From Mangrovibacillus cuniculi (GTDB taxonomy: Bacteria; Bacillota; Bacilli; Bacillales; R1DC41), in NCBI RefSeq assembly GCF_015482585.1, contig NZ_CP049742.1:1322501-1386500 (forward strand): a stretch of DNA of 64,000 bases, in the 5' to 3' direction. The translations under genes and the position numbers were made by a program. Positions within the stretch are counted from its first letter, which is position 1, and each line of letters starts with the position of its first letter. Positions 28,181 through 37,205 of the stretch are shown piece after piece. The notes below the pieces were generated by a model. The model saw only the letters and a list, made by a program, of their open reading frames with translations. It did no database searches and was not told the DNA's origin.

Positions 28181-29659
28181 TTAAAGGATGATAGCGATTA
28201 ATCCACCAGATCCCTCGTTGATAATTCTTTCTAATGTCTCTTTTAGTTTGTAACGCGCATTTTCAGGCATTAACGACAGCTTCGCTTGAATACCTTCTCG
28301 AACAATGGAGCTTAAGCTTCTACCGAAGATATCAGAGTTCCAGATGGAAAGTGGATCGTCCTCAAAGTCTTGCATTAGATAACGAACAAGCTCTTCACTT
28401 TGCTTTTCCGTCCCAATAATAGGAGCAAACTCTGACTCTACATCCACTTTAATCATATGGATGGAAGGTGCTACAGCTTTTAGCCTTACACCAAAACGTG
28501 GACCTTGACGAATGATTTCTGGCTCCTCTAAACTCATGTCTGCAAGGGATGGAGAGGCAATTCCATAACCTGTTTGTTTCACCATCTTTAATGCGTCACT
28601 AATTTGATCATATTCTTGCTTAGCATGAGCAAAGTCCTGCATTAACTCTAGTAAATGATCTTTTCCTCTAATTTCTACACCAACGATTTCTTTGAGCACT
28701 TCATCATATAGCTCATCAGGTGCAAATAGATCGATTTCTGCAACACCCTGCCCCATTTCCATTCCAGCAAGCCCAGCTCTTTCAATAAAGTCAAACTCGC
28801 TAAATTGTCCTACTACAAAGTCTACATCGCGCAGACGCTTAATATCTTTCACTGTTTCCCGAACAGCTTCTTGATAGTTTTCACGTAACCAATGATTTTC
28901 TCTTAAAACCATAACCCAAGAAGGTAAGTTAACGTTTACTTCTAGTACTGGGAACTCATATAATGCTTCTCTTAACACATTATAAATGTCGTTCTCTCTC
29001 ATGCTTTCAACAGACATCGCTAAAACTGGTATGTCATATTTATCAGAAAGCTGTACACGTAGTGTTTCCGTTTCTGGGTGATGAGGGCGACTAGTATTAA
29101 TAATCATGATGAACGGCTTACCTACTTCTTTTAACTCTTCTACAACTCTCTCTTCTGCTTCTAGGTAGTCGTAACGTGGAATTTCACCAATACTACCATC
29201 TGTCGTAATACAGATTCCAATCGTCGAATGCTCTTGAATTACTTTTCTAGTACCAATTTCGGCAGCTTCATGGAATGGAATTGGCTCTTCATACCATGGT
29301 GTATGAATCATTCTTGGACCATTTTCATCTTCATATCCTTTTGCACCTGGTACTGTGTAACCTACACAATCCACTAGTCTAACATTTACTTCTAGACCTT
29401 CTGCTACATCTACTTGAGCAGCAGTATTTGGAACAAATTTAGGTTCCGTTGTCATAATTGTTTTTCCTGATGCACTTTGAGGTAATTCATCTAAAGCTCT
29501 AGCACGATCTGATTCATTTTCCATATTAGGGATTACCACTAACTCCATAAACTTCTTGATAAAAGTGGATTTACCTGTTCTTACTGCTCCTACAACTCCT
29601 AGGTAAACATCCCCACCAGTTCTTTCTGCAATATCTCTAAAAATATCTACTCTCTCCAA
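28181..29659 (-). CDS. spoIVA: Stage IV sporulation protein A (spore coat ATPase)
   Basis: Mother-cell ATPase that polymerises on the forespore surface to form the coat basement layer. 492 residues, full length. The Walker A motif is GAVRTGKS at residues 24-31 with Lys30, the position known to be needed in B. subtilis. Further signatures: RLVDCVGYTVPGAKGY near 95 and the C-terminal GSGGLIAIIL, which anchors via SpoVM. Start is TTG (29659) with AGGAGGGA upstream. A candidate sigma-E promoter precedes it. Confidence 0.97.
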   Translation of the reverse strand: MERVDIFRDIAERTGGDVYLGVVGAVRTGKSTFIKKFMELVVIPNMENESDRARALDELPQSASGKTIMTTEPKFVPNTAAQVDVAEGLEVNVRLVDCVGYTVPGAKGYEDENGPRMIHTPWYEEPIPFHEAAEIGTRKVIQEHSTIGICITTDGSIGEIPRYDYLEAEERVVEELKEVGKPFIMIINTSRPHHPETETLRVQLSDKYDIPVLAMSVESMRENDIYNVLREALYEFPVLEVNVNLPSWVMVLRENHWLRENYQEAVRETVKDIKRLRDVDFVVGQFSEFDFIERAGLAGMEMGQGVAEIDLFAPDELYDEVLKEIVGVEIRGKDHLLELMQDFAHAKQEYDQISDALKMVKQTGYGIASPSLADMSLEEPEIIRQGPRFGVRLKAVAPSIHMIKVDVESEFAPIIGTEKQSEELVRYLMQDFEDDPLSIWNSDIFGRSLSSIVREGIQAKLSLMPENARYKLKETLERIINEGSGGLIAIIL

Positions 29660-29719
29660 AGGGTTTCCCTCCTATCATTCGCTTCAACGGTCTTTACTTC
29701 CGTTTTAGTTGGACAGTAT

Positions 29720-29750
29720 ATATCTATGATGTTGTCCTATTAATCTATGC
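29720..29750 (-). promoter_or_regulatory. Candidate sigma-E promoter of spoIVA
   Basis: Minus strand GCATAGATT (29750-29742), 13 nt, then CATAGATAT (29728-29720), resembling the sigma-E pattern of an ATA-type -35 and CATACANT-type -10. Known sigma-E control of spoIVA in B. subtilis supports this; the match itself is partial. Confidence 0.45.
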
Positions 29751-29810
29751 TTGTTTTTGAAGGTTTTTTTTATTTTGTAGTAGAAATGTATGAAAAAATT
29801 TATATGAAAC

Positions 29811-29852
29811 AAAAAACCCTTCTATATCAACGTATGGTTGAACAGAAGGGTT
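29811..29852 (-). terminator. yphF terminator
   Basis: AACCCTTCT (29815-29823) and AGAAGGGTT (29844-29852), with T-run on the minus strand. Confidence 0.9.
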
Positions 29853-29866
29853 ATGACTGTTTTTAC

Positions 29867-30568
29867 TTATTTTTTTATTAATTGCGGTTCTCCATCACTA
29901 TTAATCTCCATAGGGAGTGCATAGGCTGGTGCTACCGGATGGGCTTGCGCCAAGGCATGAAGTGGATTCTCGCTTGTCTTTATTTTTTGATCTTCTTGCA
30001 TCATTTTCATTAAATCCGAGCGGTAATCTACTAAAATCTCTCCTTGTCCTGTTATGAAAAAGTCTAATGGTTGACCGGAATAAGGACTAATTACATAGGG
30101 AGGTTCCTCATAACCAATTTTATCGTACCGTAAACGATAGACGTTATGCGCAATTTCCTCTCCAAATGGAGGAAAACCTTGTGCTTGAATTCTAATCTTT
30201 ATAGTTCTAATGGTTTCTGCAATCCTTAAATCCACTACTTTAACAGTCGGATTATCTTCTACGTCAATTAAAACGTATTGATAGATTCCACCGTTTTCAA
30301 ATGCATTACCTGGAGCCTCTGCCATATATTTTGGTGCTAACAACATAAAATCTATCGGATATTTTATGTACGTCGGTGTCTCCATCTCTCGAGTTTTAAT
30401 AGGTAAAAGTCCACCGTTTTCTGCTTGATATTTGCTCACTGCCATTTGTACCGAAGCTAATTGGTCTTCGTACGGTATTTGGTTCTGAGCCAACTCACTA
30501 GTTGGATACATACACCCGGTTAATAAAGTTAAAAGCAGGAGAATAACAAGAACGTTCATTTTTTTCAT
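29867..30568 (-). CDS. yphF: Lipoprotein YphF
   Basis: Predicted membrane-anchored lipoprotein of 233 residues. Signal peptide with lipobox LLTGC, Cys at residue 19. The mature part is soluble, with a conserved-looking YQAENGGLLPIKT and IKYPIDFMLLAPKYMAEAPG. No enzymatic motif. Size and its place between spoIVA and yphE match B. subtilis yphF. Start ATG 30568 with AAAGGAGAAAA. Function unknown; sporulation linkage is only by neighbourhood. Confidence 0.8.
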   Translation of the reverse strand: MKKMNVLVILLLLTLLTGCMYPTSELAQNQIPYEDQLASVQMAVSKYQAENGGLLPIKTREMETPTYIKYPIDFMLLAPKYMAEAPGNAFENGGIYQYVLIDVEDNPTVKVVDLRIAETIRTIKIRIQAQGFPPFGEEIAHNVYRLRYDKIGYEEPPYVISPYSGQPLDFFITGQGEILVDYRSDLMKMMQEDQKIKTSENPLHALAQAHPVAPAYALPMEINSDGEPQLIKK

Positions 30569-30583
30569 TTGTTTTCTCCTTTC

Positions 30584-30787
30584 TTAACTCATTGTAGGTC
30601 CACTCATAACGATATAAAAAATTATTAGTCCGCTTGTTATAACGGATAAATACGCTAGAGCAGCTGTAATGCCTCTTAAGAATTTATTTTTAAATTTATA
30701 CCTACTTAAAAAGATTAAACCTATCGCTACAAACATAAGAACCATTGCACCGAAAGATATGTACATACGGAGCATTGCTGTTGACAT
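30584..30787 (-). CDS. yphE: DUF2768 small membrane protein YphE
   Basis: 67 residues with two transmembrane helices (about 8-27 and 39-61) separated by a basic RYKFKNKFLRG loop. Short length, topology and location before yphF match DUF2768. It begins with ATG; the gap to yphF is only 15 nt, so the two are co-transcribed. Function unknown. Confidence 0.78.
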   Translation of the reverse strand: MSTAMLRMYISFGAMVLMFVAIGLIFLSRYKFKNKFLRGITAALAYLSVITSGLIIFYIVMSGPTMS

Positions 30788-30904
30788 GCTGTTTTCTCCC
30801 CTTTGTGTCTCTTTTATATACTTGTCCAGTTCGTATTATAGCACAATTTTTACCTGTATGCGCCTTCATCTTAGGGATGAATCTGTTTGTTGTTTTATAG
30901 GGGA

Positions 30905-31160
30905 GATTGGGTTAAGAGCAGGTGACGTAACCGATACCACGCTAAAACCAAGCCACGTCACGTGGCTAACGCCTGGTAGTCGCGTCACGCGACCAACACC
31001 TGGTACTTGCGTCACAGATATTCCTTGGCCTTCGGATGGACACTCGGTTAAGTACAGGCCACATCACCGATACCACGCTAAGACCAAGCCACGTCACGTG
31101 GCTAACGCCTGGTAGTCGCGTCACGCGACCAACGCCTGGTGCTTGCATCACGCAAGCAAA
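30905..31160 (+). repeat. Family A element, expanded into two units of 27-nt-period hairpins
   Basis: Two copies of a roughly 110-nt unit, offset 136 bp. Each has hairpins at exact 27-nt spacing: AGCCACGTCACGTGGCT at 30951 and 31087, AGTCGCGTCACGCGACC at 30978 and 31114, then ACTTGCGTCACAG at 31005 or GCTTGCATCACGCAAGC at 31141. They are joined by AACGCCTGGT or AACACCTGGT. The TCA loop centre stays constant while stems vary by paired changes. No open frame here looks coding. The final hairpin abuts the terminator at 31158. Confidence 0.85.
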
Positions 31161-31202
31161 AAGGCTAAAGCAGGTGGGGCGTCACCCTCGCTTTAGCCTT
31201 TT
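31158..31202 (-). terminator. gpsA terminator
   Basis: AAAAGGCTAAAGC (31159-31171) pairs with GCTTTAGCCTTTT (31190-31202), T-run on both strands. It is about 100 nt beyond the gpsA stop; the stretch between (31203-31303) holds nothing I recognise. Confidence 0.85.
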
Positions 31203-31303
31203 GGACCCTACACCCTAACCCGCGATGGAAGTAGTGTATTCTTTATATCGTATTCCTTCGTAAGCGGTTTGCACCTGTTAAATGCCTACTTTAGAAAAAT
31301 CTT

Positions 31304-32341
31304 TTATTCTTTTGAGCTCCAAAGGTTGACAAGGTCCTCTAATTCACTCGTTTTAGTTCTTCCCATTAGAGCGTCAACAGCTTCTTTTGCAGATACCCCT
31401 TCAAATAATACAGAGTGCAAAGCATTGGTAATCGGCATGTTCACATCGTATTCTTTTGCCAGTTGGTGAGCAGCTTTTGTTGTACGAACTCCTTCTACTA
31501 CCATACCCATTTGGGATAAAACCTCTTCTAATGGCATTCCTTTTCCTAACATATTCCCCGCTCGCCAGTTTCGTGAATGAACAGAAGTACACGTAACGAT
31601 CAAGTCACCTATGCCAGTTAATCCTGAAAAAGTTAACGGATTTGCACCCATACGAGTTCCTAGTCTAGCTATCTCAGCTAATCCTCTAGTGATTAACGCT
31701 GCTTTTGCGTTATCTCCGTAACCTAATCCATCGGTAATACCCGCTGCTAGAGCAATAATATTTTTTAGCGCTCCACCAATTTCAACCCCAATTAAGTCCG
31801 GGTTAGTATACACACGGAAAGACTGATTCATAAATAGGTCTTGTACTTTTTCTGCAGCCTTCATTTCTTTCGAAGATACTGTCACTGTTGTGGGATGACG
31901 TAATACTACTTCTTCGGCATGACTTGGTCCTGATAAAACTACCACGTGTGCTGGGTGACTACTTGTATACTCTTCTTCAATCATTTCGGTAATACGTTTT
32001 AGACTATCAGGCTCAATTCCTTTTGAAACGTGAACTAAAATGACAGAACTATTAACATAAGCAGAAACCTCCTGCACTACCTGCCTAATCGCTTTGGTAG
32101 GAACAGCTAGTACAATGATCTCAACATCTTGCACAGCTGCTCTCATGTTATCAAATCCAATAATATTAGAAGAAAGAGTGACTCCTGGCAAATAACGTTC
32201 ATTTGAATGGTAATCGTTAATCTCTGTTACTTGGTCCATTCTATGAGACCAAAGTAGAACAGTATGATCATTGTCTGCAAGAACTAGCGCAAGAGCTGTT
32301 CCCCAACTTCCAGCTCCCAAAAGCGCAACTGTTTGTTTCAT
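31304..32341 (-). CDS. gpsA: NAD(P)H-dependent glycerol-3-phosphate dehydrogenase
   Basis: Makes sn-glycerol-3-phosphate from DHAP for phospholipid synthesis. N-terminal [19 protein letters not shown] near 110, [21 protein letters not shown] near 190 with the catalytic Lys, and GLGDLIVTC-like [11 protein letters not shown] near 240. 345 residues. ATG start with AGGAGGGG upstream; 20 nt after der, as in B. subtilis. Confidence 0.96.
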   Translation of the reverse strand: MKQTVALLGAGSWGTALALVLADNDHTVLLWSHRMDQVTEINDYHSNERYLPGVTLSSNIIGFDNMRAAVQDVEIIVLAVPTKAIRQVVQEVSAYVNSSVILVHVSKGIEPDSLKRITEMIEEEYTSSHPAHVVVLSGPSHAEEVVLRHPTTVTVSSKEMKAAEKVQDLFMNQSFRVYTNPDLIGVEIGGALKNIIALAAGITDGLGYGDNAKAALITRGLAEIARLGTRMGANPLTFSGLTGIGDLIVTCTSVHSRNWRAGNMLGKGMPLEEVLSQMGMVVEGVRTTKAAHQLAKEYDVNMPITNALHSVLFEGVSAKEAVDALMGRTKTSELEDLVNLWSSKE

Positions 32342-32361
32342 GATACCCCTCCTTCCGCTAT

Positions 32362-33672
32362 TTACGTACGTTTACGAGAAATTAAACGGATTGGTGTCCC
32401 TTCAAAGCCAAATGCTTGTCTAATTTGATTTTCTAAGAAACGTTCATACGAGAAGTGCATAATCTCAGGCTCATTTACAAATACAACAAACGTAGGTGGT
32501 TTTACAGCCACTTGAGTTGCATAATAAATACGTAAACGTCTACCCTTGTCTTGAGGTGTTGGATTCATCGCAATTGCATCCATAATTACTTCATTTAAGA
32601 TACTAGATTGTACACGCATAGAGTGATTTTCACTTACTGTGTCAATTATTGGTAACAACGTGTTCACACGTTGTTTGGTAACAGCTGATAAATAGACAAT
32701 CGGTGCATAATCCAAGTATTTAAAGTGTTCACGAATATTCTCTTCGAACTCTTTCATTGTCTTATCATTTTTCTCAATGGCATCCCATTTATTGACTACA
32801 ATAATGACACCTTTTCCAGCTTCATGTGCATATCCTGCAATTTTTTTATCTTGTTCACGGATACCCTCTTCCGCGTTTAACACGACTAAGACAACGTCGG
32901 AACGTTCAATAGCTCGTAAAGCACGTAGTACACTATACTTTTCGGTAGACTCATACACTTTTCCTTTTTTACGCATGCCGGCAGTGTCAATAATTACATA
33001 ATCTTTTTCTCCGACAGTTAACTTTGAGTCTACTGCATCACGAGTTGTTCCTTCAATGTCACTAACTATGACACGATCTTCTCCTAGTAAGGCATTAACA
33101 AGAGAAGATTTTCCTACATTAGGACGTCCAATCAAACTGAACTTGATTGTATCCTCTCCATAGTCTTCTTCTTCTATTTCAGGGAAATGGTTTACCACTG
33201 TATCTAACAAATCACCTAATCCTAATCCATGAGAACCGGAAATCGGATGCGGATCACCAAATCCTAATGAATAGAAATCATAGATTTGCTCTCTCATTTC
33301 TGGATTATCTACTTTATTAACTGCTAAAACAACTGGCTTCTTTGTTCGATAAAGTATTTTAGCTACGTTTTCATCTGCATCTGTCACCCCTTCACGACCA
33401 TTGGTCATAAAGATGATTACATCCGCTTCTTGAATTGCAATTTCCGCTTGCTGTCTAATTTGTTCCATAAATGGCGCATCACTGATTTCTATACCACCCG
33501 TATCAATGATGTTAAAATCTGTCGTTAACCATTCTCCTGAACTATAAAGTCTATCTCTTGTTACTCCTGGTGTATCTTCTACAATAGACACACGCTCTCC
33601 AACTATGCGATTAAATATTGTGGATTTACCTACGTTTGGTCTACCAACAATCGCTACTACTGGTTTTGTCAT
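32362..33672 (-). CDS. der: Ribosome-associated GTPase Der (EngA)
   Basis: Essential GTPase in 50S subunit assembly with two tandem G domains. First: GRPNVGKST at residues 8-16 and NKVD near 119; second: GRPNVGKSS near 182 and NKWD near 292. The C-terminal KH-like domain (about 355-436) ends [17 protein letters not shown]. 436 residues, ATG start. Transcribed towards gpsA. Confidence 0.97.
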   Translation of the reverse strand: MTKPVVAIVGRPNVGKSTIFNRIVGERVSIVEDTPGVTRDRLYSSGEWLTTDFNIIDTGGIEISDAPFMEQIRQQAEIAIQEADVIIFMTNGREGVTDADENVAKILYRTKKPVVLAVNKVDNPEMREQIYDFYSLGFGDPHPISGSHGLGLGDLLDTVVNHFPEIEEEDYGEDTIKFSLIGRPNVGKSSLVNALLGEDRVIVSDIEGTTRDAVDSKLTVGEKDYVIIDTAGMRKKGKVYESTEKYSVLRALRAIERSDVVLVVLNAEEGIREQDKKIAGYAHEAGKGVIIVVNKWDAIEKNDKTMKEFEENIREHFKYLDYAPIVYLSAVTKQRVNTLLPIIDTVSENHSMRVQSSILNEVIMDAIAMNPTPQDKGRRLRIYYATQVAVKPPTFVVFVNEPEIMHFSYERFLENQIRQAFGFEGTPIRLISRKRT

Positions 33673-33820
33673 GTTTGGTCATTCCTTTATCAACTTATTT
33701 TGCATGTAATTTATTTTATTTTAAAGCCTCTGTAAATACTTCATTTAATAGAGCAATTTAAACGGTGTCAAGACTAACTATATAAAGTAAAATCACTCAT
33801 TACTTTACAAAGCTTAATAA

Positions 33821-33847
33821 ATAAAACCCCCTCATAATAGAAGGGGT
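33821..33847 (-). terminator. Terminator of the yphA-YIEGIA operon
   Basis: ACCCCCT (33826-33832) with AGAAGGGGT (33839-33847), followed on the minus strand by TTTTATTTATT. It lies about 50 nt past the stop of the 61-residue gene. Confidence 0.8.
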
Positions 33848-33894
33848 CAGCTTTACTATAGTACCAATAGAGAAGTATTTTGGCAATGTATTCA

Positions 33895-34080
33895 TTAGTG
33901 CTTCACAATAATAAATACATCGGGTGTCACTTCATGTGCAATCCCATCTAGAATATACTCTAAGTTGGATGATACTAATTTCAGTTCCTCTTCGTCGTCA
34001 CAATGAAAGACAGCTATACCACTCGGAACTTTTCTCGGACTGGTAGTTATGGCAGCTAAGATTCCTTTTTCAAAGATCAT
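33895..34080 (-). CDS. Small partner protein of the YIEGIA protein
   Basis: 61 residues, soluble, MIFEKGILAAITTSPRKVPS then a DDEEELKLV acidic stretch. I recall this type being named capping complex subunit for YIEGIA in spore formers. Its ATG overlaps the stop of the YIEGIA gene as ATGA, giving strong translational coupling and supporting a joint function. No motif gives a biochemical role. Confidence 0.75.
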   Translation of the reverse strand: MIFEKGILAAITTSPRKVPSGIAVFHCDDEEELKLVSSNLEYILDGIAHEVTPDVFIIVKH

Positions 34081-34973
34081 TTCAGCTTCCGTCCTTTCTT
34101 ATTTGCCTTAGACTCTGTAGGCATTCTAACTGCATGTTCTAACGTTGGTACACTTCGTAAAATTTCCAAGGCTTTTTCTTCATCCTTCACTTGAGGTAAG
34201 ACGAAAACACCTACTCGTCCATCATCTAAATCTCTTTTTGCTAAAGGAGCTAAAGCAGGATTTCCGGAGTCTTTAAAAATGCCAAGAGCAGTGGACATGT
34301 CATGTAAAATTGCTTGTCTTTGTCCTAAGTTTGAAATAGTTGTTTGGGCGTCAAACGACTTTGGAGTAAGGATGAATCCCATACCGTATTCCATTATTTG
34401 TTCTTGCCTACTACGTAATCCAATATTCATGATATATATGTTATCAATGTATAAACCGGCACCATCAAAACGAATTGGAAACGGTTCCACTTCTACTATA
34501 TCCCCCAAGTGACTCCCATCCATTAAAATCCTTGAAGCATAGAAACAAACGATAGCTACAATTATTGCCACATAAAAGTTAAATACTAAATAGCTAAAAG
34601 TAACTAATAAAGAAGTAAATATAACTAAGTAGTTTCTTGATTCAAATGCCATGGCAATACCCTCGATATAAGTAGCACCTCTTGGAACTAATTCAAGCCC
34701 ATCTAATCTTGATAATGTTTCGCGTTCCATATTTCGCACTTCTCGGAATTGAGAAGCTGCTAAAGTCAGAAATGTAATAGCCGTAAATTCTTCTTCCATT
34801 ATTGCTGGTATAGCAATTGTTCCTAACCCAGCTGCGATAAATCCTAGAGCGATGTGAATAATCTTCCCATGTAAATGAGTAGGATACTGCCTGTAATCAG
34901 TACGTAACATATACATCCTAGTTAAAGTTCCTGAAATAACGCCAAGAAGAATGGGATAAACATATTCATTCAT
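34077..34973 (-). CDS. YIEGIA-family membrane protein
   Basis: 298 residues; matches the B. subtilis yphB/seaA position. The defining YIEGIAMAFE is near residue 102. N-terminal helices at about 4-18 and 42-66, a further hydrophobic pair at about 115-147, and a soluble C-terminal half. Start ATG 34973 (MNEYVYPIL) is preferred to a GTG at 34985, though neither has a strong ribosome site; the gene overlaps the end of yphA by 8 nt, so coupling may suffice. Linked to spores in B. subtilis by recollection; mechanism unknown. Confidence 0.75.
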   Translation of the reverse strand: MNEYVYPILLGVISGTLTRMYMLRTDYRQYPTHLHGKIIHIALGFIAAGLGTIAIPAIMEEEFTAITFLTLAASQFREVRNMERETLSRLDGLELVPRGATYIEGIAMAFESRNYLVIFTSLLVTFSYLVFNFYVAIIVAIVCFYASRILMDGSHLGDIVEVEPFPIRFDGAGLYIDNIYIMNIGLRSRQEQIMEYGMGFILTPKSFDAQTTISNLGQRQAILHDMSTALGIFKDSGNPALAPLAKRDLDDGRVGVFVLPQVKDEEKALEILRSVPTLEHAVRMPTESKANKKGRKLK

Positions 34974-35589
34974 ATAAGGTATCACTCTTTCTCTTAGTTT
35001 GATAAGTTGATTTGTTCAGGGTTGTTGAAATTCCAAAGAGATATGCAAGTGTAAGGATAAAGAATAATAACAAATAGGTGTAGGCTAACATCTGACCATT
35101 ACCATTTCCGAAAAAAGGTCTATATAAGTGGAGCGGATATAACACACTACATAAAAGAAACTCCATAAAAAGATGCATGAAAAAAATTCTACTCATTTTG
35201 TCATAGATAGACATACTGGAAAAAGAATATAACAAAACAAGACAGATAATCGGGCTAATAAAAGGATAGAAGTACATTAAGACTATGGGATCATATAAGT
35301 TCCACAATTCCACGCCAGCAAGCATCGTACCCCCACACCATATAGTTAAAACGAGAGAGCGAATTTTCACTTTGCTAGATGGATGAATGACATAAATCAC
35401 ACAGATTAGCAGGAGAAATAAATAACTGCTGGAAATGGAAATTAGACCAAAAAGAGTCATTTCATACGGAATGAAAATCAAAAATAGTAAACAACAAACA
35501 CTTATGTATAACCTAGAACGATTCTTATTTTGAAAGAAAGTCGACCAGAACCATACACCCCACACAACACCTATAAGCAAGATAGACAT
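34966..35589 (-). CDS. yphA: YphA-like membrane protein
   Basis: 207 residues, hydrophobic throughout with about six or seven helices (for example about 1-16, 27-44, 50-68, 78-95, 104-120, 170-190). No motif. Named by position (next to the YIEGIA gene, upstream of der) and size; sequence recognition is weak. ATG with AGTAGGAGGTG upstream. First gene of a three-gene overlapping operon, divergent from ypzI. Confidence 0.6.
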   Translation of the reverse strand: MSILLIGVVWGVWFWSTFFQNKNRSRLYISVCCLLFLIFIPYEMTLFGLISISSSYLFLLLICVIYVIHPSSKVKIRSLVLTIWCGGTMLAGVELWNLYDPIVLMYFYPFISPIICLVLLYSFSSMSIYDKMSRIFFMHLFMEFLLCSVLYPLHLYRPFFGNGNGQMLAYTYLLLFFILTLAYLFGISTTLNKSTYQTKRKSDTLYE

Positions 35590-35712
35590 CTCAACACCTC
35601 CTACTATGCCCAGTATGTTTCTAAATTACTTAGAATAATCATCATTTGTTTGAAAAGAATAGAAGAAACGGAATTGTTGGTTTTATTAATGGGTGAAAGG
35701 AGGAATTTCATT

Positions 35713-35847
35713 ATGGGTAAAGATCGTCAAGAGAAGAAATTAAAAGCAAGTGGAAGAGTAGAATCAGACCGTGACCAAGCTCTCCATTACGATGGAGCTA
35801 CTAAGCTTGAGAGTGCGGAGGAAGCTAGGAAGAATCAAAAGGGTTAA
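35713..35847 (+). CDS. ypzI: YpzI-family small protein
   Basis: 44 residues, highly charged: MGKDRQEKKLKASGRVESDR, DQALHYDGATKLES, ending RKNQKG. This matches the YpzI family as I recall it. ATG with AAAGGAGGA 7-8 nt upstream; a longer open frame starts at 35530 but has no support. Probably intrinsically disordered; function unknown. A family B element follows 15 nt after the stop and supplies its terminator. Confidence 0.85.
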   Translation: MGKDRQEKKLKASGRVESDRDQALHYDGATKLESAEEARKNQKG

Positions 35848-35862
35848 GTAAAAGGGCTGTGT

Positions 35863-36112
35863 AAAAAAGTAACTGCACAGGGATTTCCACTGCAGGGGGA
35901 CGCTTTCCACGGGGCGGGTTGCTGAGCCTCCTCGTCGCGGTAGTTCGCGCTCCTGTGGGGTCTCAGTAACCCACCTTTCCCGTAGGAGTCGCCCCCTTCC
36001 GCTCCAATCCAAAAAAAATATTGCGTAAAGCACTAATCCTGCAGTATTTTAAACTCTAATTCAACACCAAAAAGGTACATTCGTTTTCGAATGCACCTTT
36101 TTAGTTTTATCC
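35863..36112 (+). repeat. Family B element (copy Y)
   Basis: Intact version: GTAACTGCACAGGGATTTCC, GC-rich arms (CTGCAGGGGGACGCTTTCC ... GGAGTCGCCCCCTTCCGC), the CACTAATCCTGCAGTAT spacer, then a hairpin with T-run. It is sense to ypzI. Confidence 0.88.
36069..36110 (+). terminator. Terminator at the end of family B copy Y
   Basis: GGTACATTCG (36074-36083) pairs with CGAATGCACC (36088-36097), one mismatch, then TTTTTAGTTTTA. Likely ypzI terminator, and on the other strand usable by fni. Confidence 0.85.
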
Positions 36113-36138
36113 TGAACTCTTTTGTATTATATAGCTTC

Positions 36139-37191
36139 TTAACGCCTATAGCTCATTTCCACACTATCCATACCTCTTTGCCTTAACCAACGATCTATAT
36201 TTTCACCGTATATAAGAGGAGCAGCAGATAAATCATCAATCTCATGCGCACCTACCGCACACATCATAAAACGCAAGTCTTCATGCCATTCATGTAAAAA
36301 AGAAACAGTATCTTCTATCCCGTTATCTTTCACATGTTTCAACACAACACCTGCAATACCAACGAACTTAGCTCCTAGTGATAAGCACTTTAACACGTCT
36401 AAAGCATTCTGGATACCACCAGAAGCTATGATCGTCTTGGAAGGGTTCACAGCTGCAGCTTCCAGTAAAGACACAGCAGTAGGAACACCCCATTCATGAA
36501 AGAAATCTAGTGCCCTAGGTCTTCTTAAGTTCTCAATCTTAGCAAAGTTGGTACCACCAAATCCACCAATATCAATGGCGGAGATGGATGTTTCATTTAA
36601 CTTCTGAATTGTATCTTGTGACATACCAAATCCGGTTTCCTTTACAATCACAGGAACTGAAAGCTCATCGGATATGCGTTGAATTCTCTCAAGAGCCCCT
36701 TTAAAATCACGGTCTCCTTCAGGCATTGCTAATTCTTGAATGACATTTAAGTGAATCTGAAGTGCATTCGCTTCTAGCATTTCCACTGCTTCTTTCGCTT
36801 GATCTACCGTCGCTTCACTCCCTAGATTTCCCATGATAAATCCAGTTGGATTTTCTTTCCTAACAATGGCATAGGACTCTCTTTCTTCACGAGAACGTAA
36901 AGCAGCCATTTGAGAGCCTACGGCCAGCGCAAGACCGCATTCTCGAGCAATGACAGATAACTTTTGGTTCCATTCTAGCGTTTCTTTTCCTCCACCACCG
37001 GTCATGGCGTTGATAAAAATGGGCGAACTTAACGAAAGTTCGCCCATTTTACTATGAAGAGAAACGTGTTCGACGCTAGAATTTGGTAAACTTTGATGAA
37101 CGAAATTCACTTCGTCTAACAATGTAGATCTACTTTGACCTGTTTGCAAAGCATTGGTGATATGATCTAGTTTACGTTGTTGTCTGGACAC
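36139..37191 (-). CDS. fni: Type 2 isopentenyl-diphosphate isomerase
   Basis: FMN-dependent interconversion of IPP and DMAPP, supplying hepS/hepT and undecaprenyl synthesis. TIM-barrel features: INAMTGGGGKETLEWN near 58, MGNLGSEAT near 118, HLNVIQELAMPEGDRDF near 146 (metal Glu region), IDIGGFGGTNFAKIE near 208, and ASGGIQNALDVLKCLSLGA. 350 residues. Start is GTG at 37191 with AGGAGGAA upstream. 14 nt after ypfD. Confidence 0.95.
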   Translation of the reverse strand: MSRQQRKLDHITNALQTGQSRSTLLDEVNFVHQSLPNSSVEHVSLHSKMGELSLSSPIFINAMTGGGGKETLEWNQKLSVIARECGLALAVGSQMAALRSREERESYAIVRKENPTGFIMGNLGSEATVDQAKEAVEMLEANALQIHLNVIQELAMPEGDRDFKGALERIQRISDELSVPVIVKETGFGMSQDTIQKLNETSISAIDIGGFGGTNFAKIENLRRPRALDFFHEWGVPTAVSLLEAAAVNPSKTIIASGGIQNALDVLKCLSLGAKFVGIAGVVLKHVKDNGIEDTVSFLHEWHEDLRFMMCAVGAHEIDDLSAAPLIYGENIDRWLRQRGMDSVEMSYRR

Positions 37192-37205
37192 GTTTGTTCC
37201 TCCTA

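Noticed and set aside
30669-31218. Plus- and minus-strand open frames over the hairpin array (148, 61 and 60 codons)
   Set aside because: They run through palindromic repeats and have no ribosome site; composition reflects the repeats.
35764-36033. 89-codon minus-strand frame opposite ypzI
   Set aside because: It covers the family B element and the antisense of ypzI; no homology.
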